From contig JAILZY010000002.1 of assembly GCA_023512255.1 (NCBI GenBank), positions 1-64,000 of the forward strand: DNA of 64,000 bases. Reading direction: 5' to 3'. Under the pieces are notes generated by a model. It saw only the letters and a program-made list of their open reading frames with translations, searched no databases and was not told where the DNA came from. Both the position numbers and the translations under genes were made by a program. Shown piece after piece: positions 44,516 to 53,358 of this stretch (positions are counted from its first letter, which is position 1; the number at the start of each line of letters is the position of its first letter). This DNA comes from a bacterium (GTDB lineage Bacteria; SZUA-182; DTGQ01).

Positions 44516-45351
44516 GTAAAGAAAACCTTTGGTTTCAAGCTCGTGTTTTTCTTTTTCTTCTTCTTTTCATTCAATCTTGCCTGATCATCTGGACCAGGCC
44601 ATCGCTGGCCTGGGGGGGAGCATCATCATCATCAACCAGCGATCAGCTCCGGCAGATTAATGATCAGCTTCGGCAGGCTCATGAGTATTACCGAAGAGGA
44701 GAATATGACTTGGCCGCCGGGAGCTATCTTGATCTTATTCACAGAGGGTATCAAGATGCCGCCATCTTCTATAACCTGGGAAATGCTTATTTCAAAAAAG
44801 GAGAGCTTGGATGGGCCATTCTCTTCTATGAAAAGGCGAGACGGCTTCTCCCTAGGGATGAGGACATTAGGGAAAACCTGACTTATGCTCATTCCCTAAC
44901 CATTGATAAGATCGAATCAAAACCCTCCGAGTTGCTCTCCCTAGTGGATAAAGCGATCAACTTTTTGAGCCCAAATGAGCTGACCGTAGCTGCGGCAAGT
45001 ATCTACCTTATTCTGATAGTTATTGGAATGCTGATTATCTGGAAAAAAGAACATCCGGTCAGAAAGAGACTGCTTTGCCTCCTGGCCATCTTTGCGACTA
45101 TCTTCATCCTGGCCGCGGGGGTGCTCTTTTATCGGATCTGGGAACTTGAGGTCGCCCAAATTGGTGTTATCACAGCCAAGGTGGTTGAGGTTAAAAGCGG
45201 TCCAGAAGAAAATCTAGCCACTCTTTTTTCCCTACATGAAGGAACAACCTTTTCAATTCAGCAGCAAAGGGGGGATTGGCTTCAGATTGCGATTAAAAAT
45301 GGATTGAATGGTTGGGTTCAGAGTAAAGATATTCAAAAAATTTCATTTTAA
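44512..45351 (+). CDS. batE: BatE-like protein: TPR, two membrane helices, SH3-like domain
   Basis: This 279-residue protein has a signal peptide (LFLLLLFIQSCLIIW), TPR repeats (HEYYRRGEYDLAAGSYLDLI, FYNLGNAYFKKGELGWAILF) and two membrane helices (about residues 158-178 and 187-207). A C-terminal bacterial SH3 domain (VEVKSGPEENLATLFSLHEG...DWLQIAI) follows. This is the BatE arrangement. It ends the Bat part of the operon, and the ABC exporter genes follow after 80 bases. Confidence 0.85.
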   Translation: MSKENLWFQARVFLFLLLFIQSCLIIWTRPSLAWGGASSSSTSDQLRQINDQLRQAHEYYRRGEYDLAAGSYLDLIHRGYQDAAIFYNLGNAYFKKGELGWAILFYEKARRLLPRDEDIRENLTYAHSLTIDKIESKPSELLSLVDKAINFLSPNELTVAAASIYLILIVIGMLIIWKKEHPVRKRLLCLLAIFATIFILAAGVLFYRIWELEVAQIGVITAKVVEVKSGPEENLATLFSLHEGTTFSIQQQRGDWLQIAIKNGLNGWVQSKDIQKISF

Positions 45352-45420
45352 CTTATCTTATCTTATCTTATTATATTACTTATACTACCAAGAGTCTTAT
45401 TTTATACTACCAAGAGAAAG
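45352..45420 (+). repeat. Short tandem repeats between the Bat and ABC genes
   Basis: About three cttat units are followed by two copies of tatactaccaagag. No coding content. The spacer could carry an internal promoter or set expression of the downstream half. Confidence 0.4.
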
Positions 45421-45431
45421 GAAAGGATGGT

Positions 45432-46370
45432 ATGATCACTGTAACTAATCTTACCAAGAGATATGGTCCAACTCTAGCTGTTGACAATATCTCTTTTGAG
45501 GTCAAAAAGGGAGAAATCCTCGGATTTCTAGGGCCGAATGGAGCCGGGAAAAGCACCACGATGAGGATTCTGACCTGTTACATGCCTCCTGATGAAGGCA
45601 AGGCCACGGTGGATGGACTAGATACTATTGAGGATTCACTCAAAGTGCGTGAAAAAATCGGCTACCTTCCAGAAAACACCCCTCTGTACTACGATATGTG
45701 GGTTATTGATTACCTAAAATTCGTGGCTGAAATTCGCAAAATTCCCCCGGCTAAGATAAAAGCCCGTATTCGGGAAATAGCTCATCTGTGCGGGCTAGAC
45801 AAGGAACTTAGCAAGAGTATTGGACAGCTGTCCAAAGGATATCGGCAGAGGGTAGGATTGGCTCAAACCCTAATTCATAACCCTGATGTCCTTATCCTTG
45901 ATGAGCCGACCACTGGCCTTGACCCTAACCAGATTATCGAGATCCGAAGTCTGATCAAGGAGATCGGCCGAGAGAAAACCGTTATCCTCTGCTCCCATAT
46001 ACTACCCGAGGTGCAGGCTACCTGCAATCGAATCATTATCATTAAAGATGGTAAGATCGTCGGCAGCGGAACGCCAGAAGAGCTTGCTGCTCAGGCTCAA
46101 GGAGGAGAAGAGATCGTCTACATAACCATTAATGGGCCACAGGATAAGATTCAGGAGCAGTTGAATGCCCTAGAGGGTGTCCAAAGCTGCTGCCTTCTGG
46201 GTTCAGAAAATGGGAGTTATCGGTTTGAGGTCAAAAGCAAGCAGGGAGTGGATGTCCGAGAAGCCCTGTTTAGGCTTGTCGTAGCCAATAATTGGTCACT
46301 GACCGAATTGATGAGAACCCACATTACTCTGGAAGATGTCTTTAAACAACTTACCACTGAGGAAAATTAG
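45432..46370 (+). CDS. ABC transporter ATP-binding protein (GldA-like)
   Basis: This 312-residue ATPase has Walker A GPNGAGKST, Q-loop region GYLPENTPLYYDMWV, signature LSKGYRQRVGLAQ and Walker B LILDEPTTGLDP. The C-terminal ~90 residues match the extension seen in GldA-type exporters. It is followed by a permease two bases downstream and an auxiliary substrate-binding-like protein, the order of the gliding-motility-associated Gld exporter. Such clusters occur in many non-gliding bacteria, so motility is not implied. The cargo is unknown. Confidence 0.92.
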   Translation: MITVTNLTKRYGPTLAVDNISFEVKKGEILGFLGPNGAGKSTTMRILTCYMPPDEGKATVDGLDTIEDSLKVREKIGYLPENTPLYYDMWVIDYLKFVAEIRKIPPAKIKARIREIAHLCGLDKELSKSIGQLSKGYRQRVGLAQTLIHNPDVLILDEPTTGLDPNQIIEIRSLIKEIGREKTVILCSHILPEVQATCNRIIIIKDGKIVGSGTPEELAAQAQGGEEIVYITINGPQDKIQEQLNALEGVQSCCLLGSENGSYRFEVKSKQGVDVREALFRLVVANNWSLTELMRTHITLEDVFKQLTTEEN

Positions 46371-46372
46371 CT

Positions 46373-47089
46373 ATGAGGAATATATTTGCCATCTTTAAAA
46401 AAGAATTTCGGAGTTACTTTAACTCTCCGATCGCTTATATCTTTATCACCGCTTTTCTGGTTTTCAGCGGCTGGCTTTTTTTCCGCGGCTTTTTCCTGAT
46501 TGGAGAGGCCACCATGAGACCCTTTTTCTCCATCCTCCCCTGGGAATTCCTCTTCTTTGTTCCGGCAGTAACCATGCGAATGTGGGCAGAGGAAAAAAAG
46601 CTTGGGACGATCGAGCTCCTCATGACCTTTCCACTCAACGACTATGAGATCGTTATCGGCAAATTTCTGGCCGCATTTCTCTTCCTAACGATTACCGTAC
46701 TGTTGACCTTCCCTTTCCCGCTGACTCTCTTTTACCTTAACAAGCCTGATATTGGACCAATTATCGGAGGATATTTGGGAGCACTTCTCATGGGAGCTGC
46801 CTACCTGTCAATCGGGCTTTTCATCTCCAGCCTGACTGAAAATCAGATCGTGGCCTTCATTGTCAGTATCTTTACCTGCTTTGCCCTGTTTATCATCGGC
46901 GAGCAGATTGTGCTCACCGCCCTGCCAAGCTGGCTGGCTCCAATATTTAGTTTCCTTGGCTTGGGGTACCATTTTGAGAGTATTGGACGGGGAGTGATCG
47001 ACTCTCGCGATCTTATCTATTATATTTCAGTCATTATCTTTTTCTTATTCCTTAACATTCGATCCGTCGAAAGCCGGAAATGGAGATAA
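46373..47089 (+). CDS. ABC transporter permease (GldF-like)
   Basis: This 238-residue inner-membrane protein has six predicted helices. The N-terminal IFKKEFRSYFNSPIAYIFI and the cytoplasmic WAEEKKLGTIELLMTFPL motifs are typical of the ABC-2 permeases found with GldA. It starts two bases after the ATPase gene. Confidence 0.92.
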   Translation: MRNIFAIFKKEFRSYFNSPIAYIFITAFLVFSGWLFFRGFFLIGEATMRPFFSILPWEFLFFVPAVTMRMWAEEKKLGTIELLMTFPLNDYEIVIGKFLAAFLFLTITVLLTFPFPLTLFYLNKPDIGPIIGGYLGALLMGAAYLSIGLFISSLTENQIVAFIVSIFTCFALFIIGEQIVLTALPSWLAPIFSFLGLGYHFESIGRGVIDSRDLIYYISVIIFFLFLNIRSVESRKWR

Positions 47090-47103
47090 AACTGGAGAAA
47101 ACT

Positions 47104-48711
47104 ATGGGATTAAGAAAAGTAAAATACAGTAGCAATCTTTTTCTGACTATCCTTATTCTGCTGGGGATTTTAGGAACAATTAACTTTATCTCACACCGCC
47201 ACTTCATACGCTTCGATCTCACTTCCGAAAAGATGTACAGCATCTCAAAATCCACCCAGAATGCCCTGGCTAAACTGAACGACGTAGTTAACATCAAGGT
47301 GTATTTTTCCAAAGAATTGCCTCCGCAACTGGCTACCCTGAATAGCCAAGTGCGGGACATACTGGATGAATACAAGGCTTACAGCCACGGTAAGCTTTTG
47401 ATCGAATTCATTGATCCTGCCTCAGACCAAAGTCTTGAGCAGCGAATGAATTTCATCGGTATCCCGAAGGTCCAACTGAATGTTTTTCAGAAGGATCAGG
47501 CTCAACTGACCAATGTTTATCTTGGAATGATGATTCTCTACCAGGATAAAAAGGAAATCATTCCCGTAATTCAGGACACCAGAAACCTTGAGTACGATCT
47601 GACCAGTGCTATTATTCGGGTTACCCAGAAAGAGCCCAAAACCGTGGGTTTCTTAACCAGCATCCCAGAGCAAGATTTCAAGGACATGACCACGCGGGTC
47701 AGGGAGGATCTTGGCAAGCAGTATACGGTGAATATTCTGGATCTAAAGAAAGAGGAAAAAATCCCCAGCTCAGTCAATACCCTAATTGTCATGGCGCCAG
47801 AGGAAACTAGCGAGCGAGCTCAATACGAAATCGACCAATTTATTATGCGCGGGGGCAAAGCCATTTTCCTCCTGGATACGATAAAAATCGACAAAAAGAA
47901 CATGCTTCAGACCCAGCAGGTCAAGCACAACCTGGATGATATGCTGACCCACTACGGTGTTAAGGTCAACAACGATCTGGCCCTGGATCGCTACAGTGCT
48001 ACAGTAGGATTTAATCGTGGATTTTTCAGCTTCCGCATCCCCTATCCCTTCTGGCCAAAAGCAATCGCTCAGAACCTGGATCAGAAAAGCCCGATCGTCA
48101 ATAAGCTTGGCTCGATCACCTTCCCCTGGACCAGCTCCCTGGAGCTTCTGACTGGCAGGCTCAAAACCCTAGGGGCCGAAGGAACCGTTTTGGCCAAAAC
48201 CTCAACTCATGGTTGGACCACCAGTGGAAGCTATAACCTTGATCCTGGCCAAAGATTTGAGATGCCCTCTGAAATGAAAAGCATTCCCCTGGCAGTCCTG
48301 GTAAGCGGAAAATTTAAAAGCTTCTTTGAAAATAAGCCGGCTCCACCAAAGACAGCCGCGGCCACACCTGAGGAGATTCAGTCCCAGGCCCAGGAGTCTC
48401 CGATCAAGGAAAGCCCCCTGACCCATATTCTGGTCGTAGGCAACTCCCGTATGATTACCGATGGTTTTTATCAGCCGGGCGAGAATGCGAGCTTCTTTCT
48501 AAACAGCGTTGACTGGCTGACCATGGGCGATGCTCTCATTGGGATTCGCTCCCGTGAAAATACCGAGCATCCCTTGAAACCCACCGAGCCCCATCAGCGG
48601 ACCACCATCAGGTATATCAACATCTTCGGGGTTTCGATAATGCTCATTATCTTTGGATTAGCCAGAGCCTGGCTGAACAATAAACGAAAAACCGCATGGC
48701 TCGATAACTAA
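47104..48711 (+). CDS. GldG-family membrane protein of the ABC exporter
   Basis: This ~535-residue protein has an N-terminal membrane helix (YSSNLFLTILILLGILGTI). It then has the GldG-type periplasmic region (FDLTSEKMYSISKSTQNALAKL, VKVYFSKELPPQL, IEFIDPASD, VVGNSRMITDGF) and a C-terminal helix. ATG 47104 is preferred because ctggagaaa precedes it. The longer frame from 47080 overlaps the permease stop. GldG-like proteins bind unknown substrates for the exporter. Confidence 0.88.
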   Translation: MGLRKVKYSSNLFLTILILLGILGTINFISHRHFIRFDLTSEKMYSISKSTQNALAKLNDVVNIKVYFSKELPPQLATLNSQVRDILDEYKAYSHGKLLIEFIDPASDQSLEQRMNFIGIPKVQLNVFQKDQAQLTNVYLGMMILYQDKKEIIPVIQDTRNLEYDLTSAIIRVTQKEPKTVGFLTSIPEQDFKDMTTRVREDLGKQYTVNILDLKKEEKIPSSVNTLIVMAPEETSERAQYEIDQFIMRGGKAIFLLDTIKIDKKNMLQTQQVKHNLDDMLTHYGVKVNNDLALDRYSATVGFNRGFFSFRIPYPFWPKAIAQNLDQKSPIVNKLGSITFPWTSSLELLTGRLKTLGAEGTVLAKTSTHGWTTSGSYNLDPGQRFEMPSEMKSIPLAVLVSGKFKSFFENKPAPPKTAAATPEEIQSQAQESPIKESPLTHILVVGNSRMITDGFYQPGENASFFLNSVDWLTMGDALIGIRSRENTEHPLKPTEPHQRTTIRYINIFGVSIMLIIFGLARAWLNNKRKTAWLDN

Positions 48712-48730
48712 GTTTGAAGGAGATGAGAGC

Positions 48731-49915
48731 ATGAAATTCAAAAAAACCCTGATTCTTTTTGTCGTTTTGGTTTTTTTACTTCTCATTGCCTATCTGCTGG
48801 AACGCCCCCGAGGAACAATCCAGCCATTGAGCCTGTTCCCCGATTTTACCATTGATGCGGCCAGTCTGATCCATATCCACAATCGAGGCAACAAGGATGA
48901 GGCCCCGGTTACTCTGGTCAAGAGCGGCCAGGATTGGAAGATCGAGAATGAGCAGGGATTTCCGGCTGATTCTGAACTGGTTAAAAAAGCCTTAGAATCC
49001 ATATCAGAGCTAAAGAAAGCGAATAATGTAGTCTCCAAAAACCCTGAAAATCAAAAACTCTATGAGGTCGATCCCAATCAGGGTATCGAGGTCAAGGTTA
49101 GCGACGCAAAAAAGAAGAATTTGGCTAATTTTTTCGTCGGCAAGACAGGCCCGGACTTTATGAGCACCTACATCCGCAAGGCTGACTCCAATGAGGTCCT
49201 GCTGTGTGAAGGGTATCATCTACGGTCGGCTTTCAGTCGCACGGCGAAAAACTGGTACGATCTGAATATCTGTAAATTTACTCCAGAGGAAATCACCAAG
49301 ATCGAAATCGCCGAGGCGGGAAGAAAACTGACCCTGAAAAAGGATAAGGAAAATTGGCAACTTACCGACCCCAATCAGCAGCAGGCACAGGCTAAAAAGA
49401 ATCTGGCCGACGATATGGCCAATACCCTGTCTCGGCTTCGGGCCATTGATCTTCTCCGGGCAGAGCCGGATAAATTTGCCGAATATCAACTGAATCCGCC
49501 AGCCCGCCAGCTTACTGTCTTTCTGACCGATGGGACAGACAAAAAGATCAGCATCGGCAAGAAGAACGACCAGAACCAGTACTATGTAAAAGCGGAAAAA
49601 GATGTTATTTACCTGGTTGCCCAATACCATGTCGATCGGCTAAATAAAAGTTTCGAAGAGCTGAAAGAGCCACCCCCTCAGGCAGATCCGAACAGTGCCA
49701 AACAGCCGACAGCGGAAAATCCTGCGGCGACAGGAGAAGGGGAAACTTCAGACGCTGAAGGGAAACCGCAAGATGGATCCGCCGCAAGCACTACAGCGGC
49801 CAGCACAGGATCAGTCGCTGGGCAGGCCTCCTTCGGCGCTGGGCAGCCTACCGCGGCTAAGACACCACCTGCTGTAGCTGCACCACAGGCTCCGGAGAAG
49901 GAGAAGGCCAAATAG
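48731..49915 (+). CDS. DUF4340 protein with Ala/Pro-rich C-terminal tail
   Basis: This 394-residue protein has an N-terminal membrane anchor (residues 5-23). Two similar beta-alpha domains follow (VTLVKSGQDWKIENEQGFPADSELVKKALESI and TLKKDKENWQLTDPNQQ...ADDMANTLSRLRAI), the DUF4340 pattern. The family regularly follows GldG genes. The last ~75 residues are Ala, Pro, Thr and Ser rich, which is not part of the family core. It ends the operon, with hairpins 50-90 bases downstream. Confidence 0.88.
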   Translation: MKFKKTLILFVVLVFLLLIAYLLERPRGTIQPLSLFPDFTIDAASLIHIHNRGNKDEAPVTLVKSGQDWKIENEQGFPADSELVKKALESISELKKANNVVSKNPENQKLYEVDPNQGIEVKVSDAKKKNLANFFVGKTGPDFMSTYIRKADSNEVLLCEGYHLRSAFSRTAKNWYDLNICKFTPEEITKIEIAEAGRKLTLKKDKENWQLTDPNQQQAQAKKNLADDMANTLSRLRAIDLLRAEPDKFAEYQLNPPARQLTVFLTDGTDKKISIGKKNDQNQYYVKAEKDVIYLVAQYHVDRLNKSFEELKEPPPQADPNSAKQPTAENPAATGEGETSDAEGKPQDGSAASTTAASTGSVAGQASFGAGQPTAAKTPPAVAAPQAPEKEKAK

Positions 49916-49963
49916 CTAAAACCTCAAGCCGCGAGCAGAAATTTTTCGGCCAAAACCGCATAA

Positions 49964-49992
49964 CCCAAGGGGGCGGAAACTTCCCCCTTGGG
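49964..49992 (+). terminator. Terminator hairpins after the Bat-Gld operon
   Basis: A perfect 10-bp stem cccaaggggg / cccccttggg is followed a few bases later by a second small hairpin ccccttaagggg (49997-50008) and aaaaattt. Confidence 0.6.
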
Positions 49993-50040
49993 CCCACCCC
50001 TTAAGGGGAAAAATTTATGCTAAAGTTGTGCAGGTGTATG

Positions 50041-50345
50041 CGCCTCCCCCAGCCCTACCCGCACAGGAAAAGAGCCATCAGGGAGAAAACCCTGGGCCCG
50101 GACCACTCCTGCGGCCCTACCTCCTGAGGAAAAGCGCCGCGTGGTGCACGCCCCGCATGGTGATACGCCCTGCATGGTGATACGGCGATGATGATCCCTA
50201 ATGGCCTTGTTACCCCCTGAAAGGGAAAGCCCCTCAAAGGACAGGAGATGAGGTTATAGTGAAGAAGGCAATAAGCCTGATGATGATAAGGAGGCCGAAG
50301 ATATTGCACCAAGTTGCATAAATATGCAAAGTTTTTCATATCCTC
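50041..50345. other. GC-rich, internally repetitive spacer, possible structured RNA or decayed sequence
   Basis: This ~300-bp stretch is more GC-rich than other spacers and has no convincing gene. Two units starting gccctacc and continuing aggaaaag-x-gcc lie 62 bases apart (50052-50076, 50114-50138). gcatggtgatacg occurs twice, 17 bases apart (50155 and 50172). cagggagaaaaccctg can form a small hairpin. Confidence 0.4.
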
Positions 50346-50570
50346 TTATTACTAAAAGTGAATAAATGAGTGAATAAATGTTTTTAAGACCTTAGGGTAA
50401 AGTAAGATTTTAAGATAAAGGTATATAATCCCCGGTTAGAAAAAGATATATATACCCAGCTTTGGCACTGAAATTGCAAAGTTAATAGTATGTTGATTTT
50501 TATCATGATGTTGGCTAGGAAAGCGTTCATAAATAACAGAGTAGAATCTTAAGAAGAGGTTAGAAATAGC

Positions 50571-51929
50571 ATGAGGTTAGGGGAGAAGTTATTCGGTATT
50601 TTTGTAGCTATTGTCGGGATTATTTTAGCGGGGTTTAGGATGACAGAGGTTGTAGATTTAGCGTATGCCAGCAGTGGGGCGAGGGAAATCGTGTCTATGA
50701 CTAAAACGGTCAGTGTGGCTAACTCTCCCCGGGTATATGATTCCATCGCTCTCAAGGTAAAAACTACGCAGCCATTCAAGGTTTGTGTGCAGGTCTATAC
50801 CTCGGAAGGCGAATATTGGATTACCTATTCGTCGACCTACAGTGGATCACCAAAATACGATCAGGAAACAGGTATGATTGAGGCCAGGCTGGGACAGTCT
50901 GTAGAGAATGGACAATGGAATACCATCGAATTGAATGTAAGCTTGACCCTGCAAGAGGAGGCCTTAATCAGTGGCCATGCTCCCTTTAGCCTGCGCAATA
51001 TCATGAAGATCAGCCTGCTCGGCAGCGACTTTGGGGTCCGCTACGTTAGCGTATTCTATACGGACAGCGATGGATCAAAGAAATACCAGCCTCTTGATAA
51101 GGATAGGTATGGAAGCGACAATTTCAGTCTACCAGATATTACCCCACCAAGCTACAAAAAAACCTGGCAAGGGTGGGAGTTAACCGATCCTGAGTATTTC
51201 ACCATCCAATATGATGAAAATCTAGTCAGTTATCTCCAGGCTCAAGGCCCTCTGAGTGAAAGCCACTCAGAAGGCTCTTCCAGTCAAAATCGGACCGGGG
51301 ATGCCGTTGTCTACTCTCCTACTGATCTGGGCAGCTCTTACTACTCTCCCTACTCAGCCCTGGGAGGATACTATGACAACTATTATGGGGCCTGGTACGG
51401 CGGCCTAGGGTATTATAACTATCTTGGTTATGGATTTCCATTCTTGTACGGCCCGTTTGGGCTTGGCTACGGCGGTCTCTTCGGCCTCGGCTACGGTCTT
51501 CTTGGCCTTGGAGGCTTATTTGGCTATGGGCTGGGTGGCTATTTCTATCCACCGCCACTATATGGGCTTGGCTACGGTCTTGGAGGGTTTGGTCTTCCCT
51601 ACTCAAGCTACGGCTATCCTTATTCCCTCTATGGCGGCTTCCTCAACTCTCCACTTGGGTTAGGCTTTTCTTCTCTGCTGGGAACAGAGCTTAGCAGCTC
51701 AGATCTATTGAGCAGCCTGTCGAGTCTGCCGACCAATACCATCTCGCTGCCGACTCTTGTCCCCTCGACCAGTCAGGTGAGTTTATCCTCAATCCTGGGG
51801 TTGAGCAATCTGGGAATATCGGGGCTATCCGATATTACCGTACCGATAACTACCTATACACCCGGATCGACCACGATCACCTTGCCAGATTTGTCAAGCC
51901 TCCTCTCTTCAACCACAAGTACAATTTAA
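50571..51929 (+). CDS. Exported protein with shared beta-rich module and Gly/Tyr/Leu-rich tail, paralogue 1
   Basis: This 452-residue protein has a signal peptide (LFGIFVAIVGIILAG). A beta-rich domain follows (IALKVKTTQPFKVCVQVYT...EARLGQSVENGQWNTIEL...VRYVSVFY), then a short aromatic module (TWQGWELTDPEYFTIQYDE). A ~130-residue run is dominated by Gly, Tyr, Leu and Phe (for example LGYGLLGLGGLFGYGLGGYF), and a Ser/Thr/Leu tail ends the protein. The first two modules recur in the next gene and in the exported protein at 22795. The low-complexity region is typical of secreted, self-associating structural proteins. Family not recognised. Confidence 0.65.
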   Translation: MRLGEKLFGIFVAIVGIILAGFRMTEVVDLAYASSGAREIVSMTKTVSVANSPRVYDSIALKVKTTQPFKVCVQVYTSEGEYWITYSSTYSGSPKYDQETGMIEARLGQSVENGQWNTIELNVSLTLQEEALISGHAPFSLRNIMKISLLGSDFGVRYVSVFYTDSDGSKKYQPLDKDRYGSDNFSLPDITPPSYKKTWQGWELTDPEYFTIQYDENLVSYLQAQGPLSESHSEGSSSQNRTGDAVVYSPTDLGSSYYSPYSALGGYYDNYYGAWYGGLGYYNYLGYGFPFLYGPFGLGYGGLFGLGYGLLGLGGLFGYGLGGYFYPPPLYGLGYGLGGFGLPYSSYGYPYSLYGGFLNSPLGLGFSSLLGTELSSSDLLSSLSSLPTNTISLPTLVPSTSQVSLSSILGLSNLGISGLSDITVPITTYTPGSTTITLPDLSSLLSSTTSTI

Positions 51930-51978
51930 AAGGTACGAGAAAAGATAAGAGACCAGAGAAGGGGCGGGAGAGAAGGAG

Positions 51979-53199
51979 ATGAAAGAGAAAAACGGGCGGT
52001 GGTTAGTAGGGTTATTGGGCCAGTTATGGCGGTGGTTATTGCTCGCCCTAATAGTAGTGGCCATAGGGTGGGGGACCACCAGGGCAGCGGGAGCAGCCGA
52101 GTCTTCCCCAAAGTCAGTCTATATCTTCAAGGAGCTAGAAGGCAGAGCCTATCGACAAGAGAATATTCGGCTTTCGATCAAGAGCCAGGATTCGCTGATC
52201 ATTTCCCTGCGCCTTGGGACAAGCAAAGGAACAAGCCGCTGGGTAAATTTTACTACCAGCGCGGGCTCACCCTCATATCAGGCCGATTTGATCGAAATTC
52301 CTCTTGGCCGCTCTATTACCGATGGAGCCTGGCATGAGGTTGAGCTTCTCGACCTTGGGGGAATCCTTGCCCGAGGTGGAGATACCTATAACCATATCGA
52401 GAAGATCGGTATCCGAGGAACAGCTTTCCAGCTGGGGAAGATAGAGTTCTTTTCAGGGGATGCCAATGCTCCTATCAGCGTTCAGGTTATGAGCTTTGAC
52501 CATCCTGAGATCTCGAACATGAATCAGTATGGCTGGTACTCGAATGACAGCAGTATAGAGGCTACCCTCCATTATCCGCCGGAAGGTGGCTATCTTGAGG
52601 TTAAGGGGAAAACATCGGCCCTGTCTCAGCAAACAACTCAAAAGCAGCAGGGTGGACAAAAGGAGGCGACAGCCTCTTCTTTCAGCCAGCTCTCTGCCAG
52701 CCAAAGCTGGTATTTCCCCTTCTCAGCCCCATCGAGCTATCCCTTTTTCTCTGATTGGACCGCAGGACCTGTCTATCCGCCCTATATACCTCCACTGCGG
52801 CCTTTTCCGCCGCTCTTTGGGCTTGGCTATCCACCAGGGACAGCGCCCTATGGCTTTGGTCCTCAGCCTGTACTCTCTTTACTGACTCTGGCTGGACTGC
52901 CGGCATACTTCAGCGATCCCAATCCGGGTTATCCCTACTCGGCAGGGGGGTATAACTTTGCCACTCTTTTTGCTACCGGCAGCAGCCCTTATCCCTTTGC
53001 CAGCCCCTTCCCTGCCCAGACTTACAGCTACCTAGCTCCTCCTCTTGCTCCGTTTGATCCGACATATAATATCTATACCTCAACCGTCACTTCTACCCTT
53101 GCTCCCACAGCTACCCTCTCCGGGCTCCTGACCGCCATCAGCATTGGTGGCGGTGGAGGAGGTGGCGGCCCAGGCTTTGCCGGCGGAGCTTTAATCTAG
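51979..53199 (+). CDS. Exported protein with shared beta-rich module and Pro/Tyr/Phe-rich tail, paralogue 2
   Basis: This 406-residue protein has a long signal or anchor segment (residues 8-32). The shared domain follows (IRLSIKSQDSLIISLRLGTS...IPLGRSITDGAWHEVEL...LGKIEFFSG), then the GW module (NQYGWYSNDSSIEATLHYPPEGGYLEVKG). The rest is an aromatic, Pro/Gly-rich region ending in a glycine run (eight Gly near the C-terminus). It lies 49 bases after its paralogue with an agaaggaga site before the ATG, and the two are almost certainly co-transcribed. A surface or matrix role is inferred. Family not recognised. Confidence 0.65.
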   Translation: MKEKNGRWLVGLLGQLWRWLLLALIVVAIGWGTTRAAGAAESSPKSVYIFKELEGRAYRQENIRLSIKSQDSLIISLRLGTSKGTSRWVNFTTSAGSPSYQADLIEIPLGRSITDGAWHEVELLDLGGILARGGDTYNHIEKIGIRGTAFQLGKIEFFSGDANAPISVQVMSFDHPEISNMNQYGWYSNDSSIEATLHYPPEGGYLEVKGKTSALSQQTTQKQQGGQKEATASSFSQLSASQSWYFPFSAPSSYPFFSDWTAGPVYPPYIPPLRPFPPLFGLGYPPGTAPYGFGPQPVLSLLTLAGLPAYFSDPNPGYPYSAGGYNFATLFATGSSPYPFASPFPAQTYSYLAPPLAPFDPTYNIYTSTVTSTLAPTATLSGLLTAISIGGGGGGGGPGFAGGALI

Positions 53200-53284
53200 G
53201 GGGCAGCCTAGGAGCACAAGCCTTGAGCCACTGGGGGGGAACATGAGCCACCGGGGCGGGTTTGTTTGCAGGCAGCAAAAATCT

Positions 53285-53358
53285 CTACTATACCTTGAAC
53301 TTATTGAAAGTTATCTTTCATACCAAACCCACTAAAAATCGAGGGTTCTTTATAGAAT
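53285..53358. repeat. Repeat family S, truncated copy 3
   Basis: It carries the family core (gaaagttatctttcatacc, then aaaccca, then gagggttc) between actatacc and tatagaat. Both terminal arms are shortened compared with 20747-20855. Confidence 0.55.

Noticed and set aside
50055..50339. 94-codon minus-strand open frame in the GC-rich spacer
   Set aside because: It follows the GC-rich internal repeats and lacks a ribosome binding site or protein-like composition.
50041..50345. Cobalamin, c-di-GMP or RNase P type RNA
   Set aside because: The conserved boxes of these RNAs were looked for and not found.
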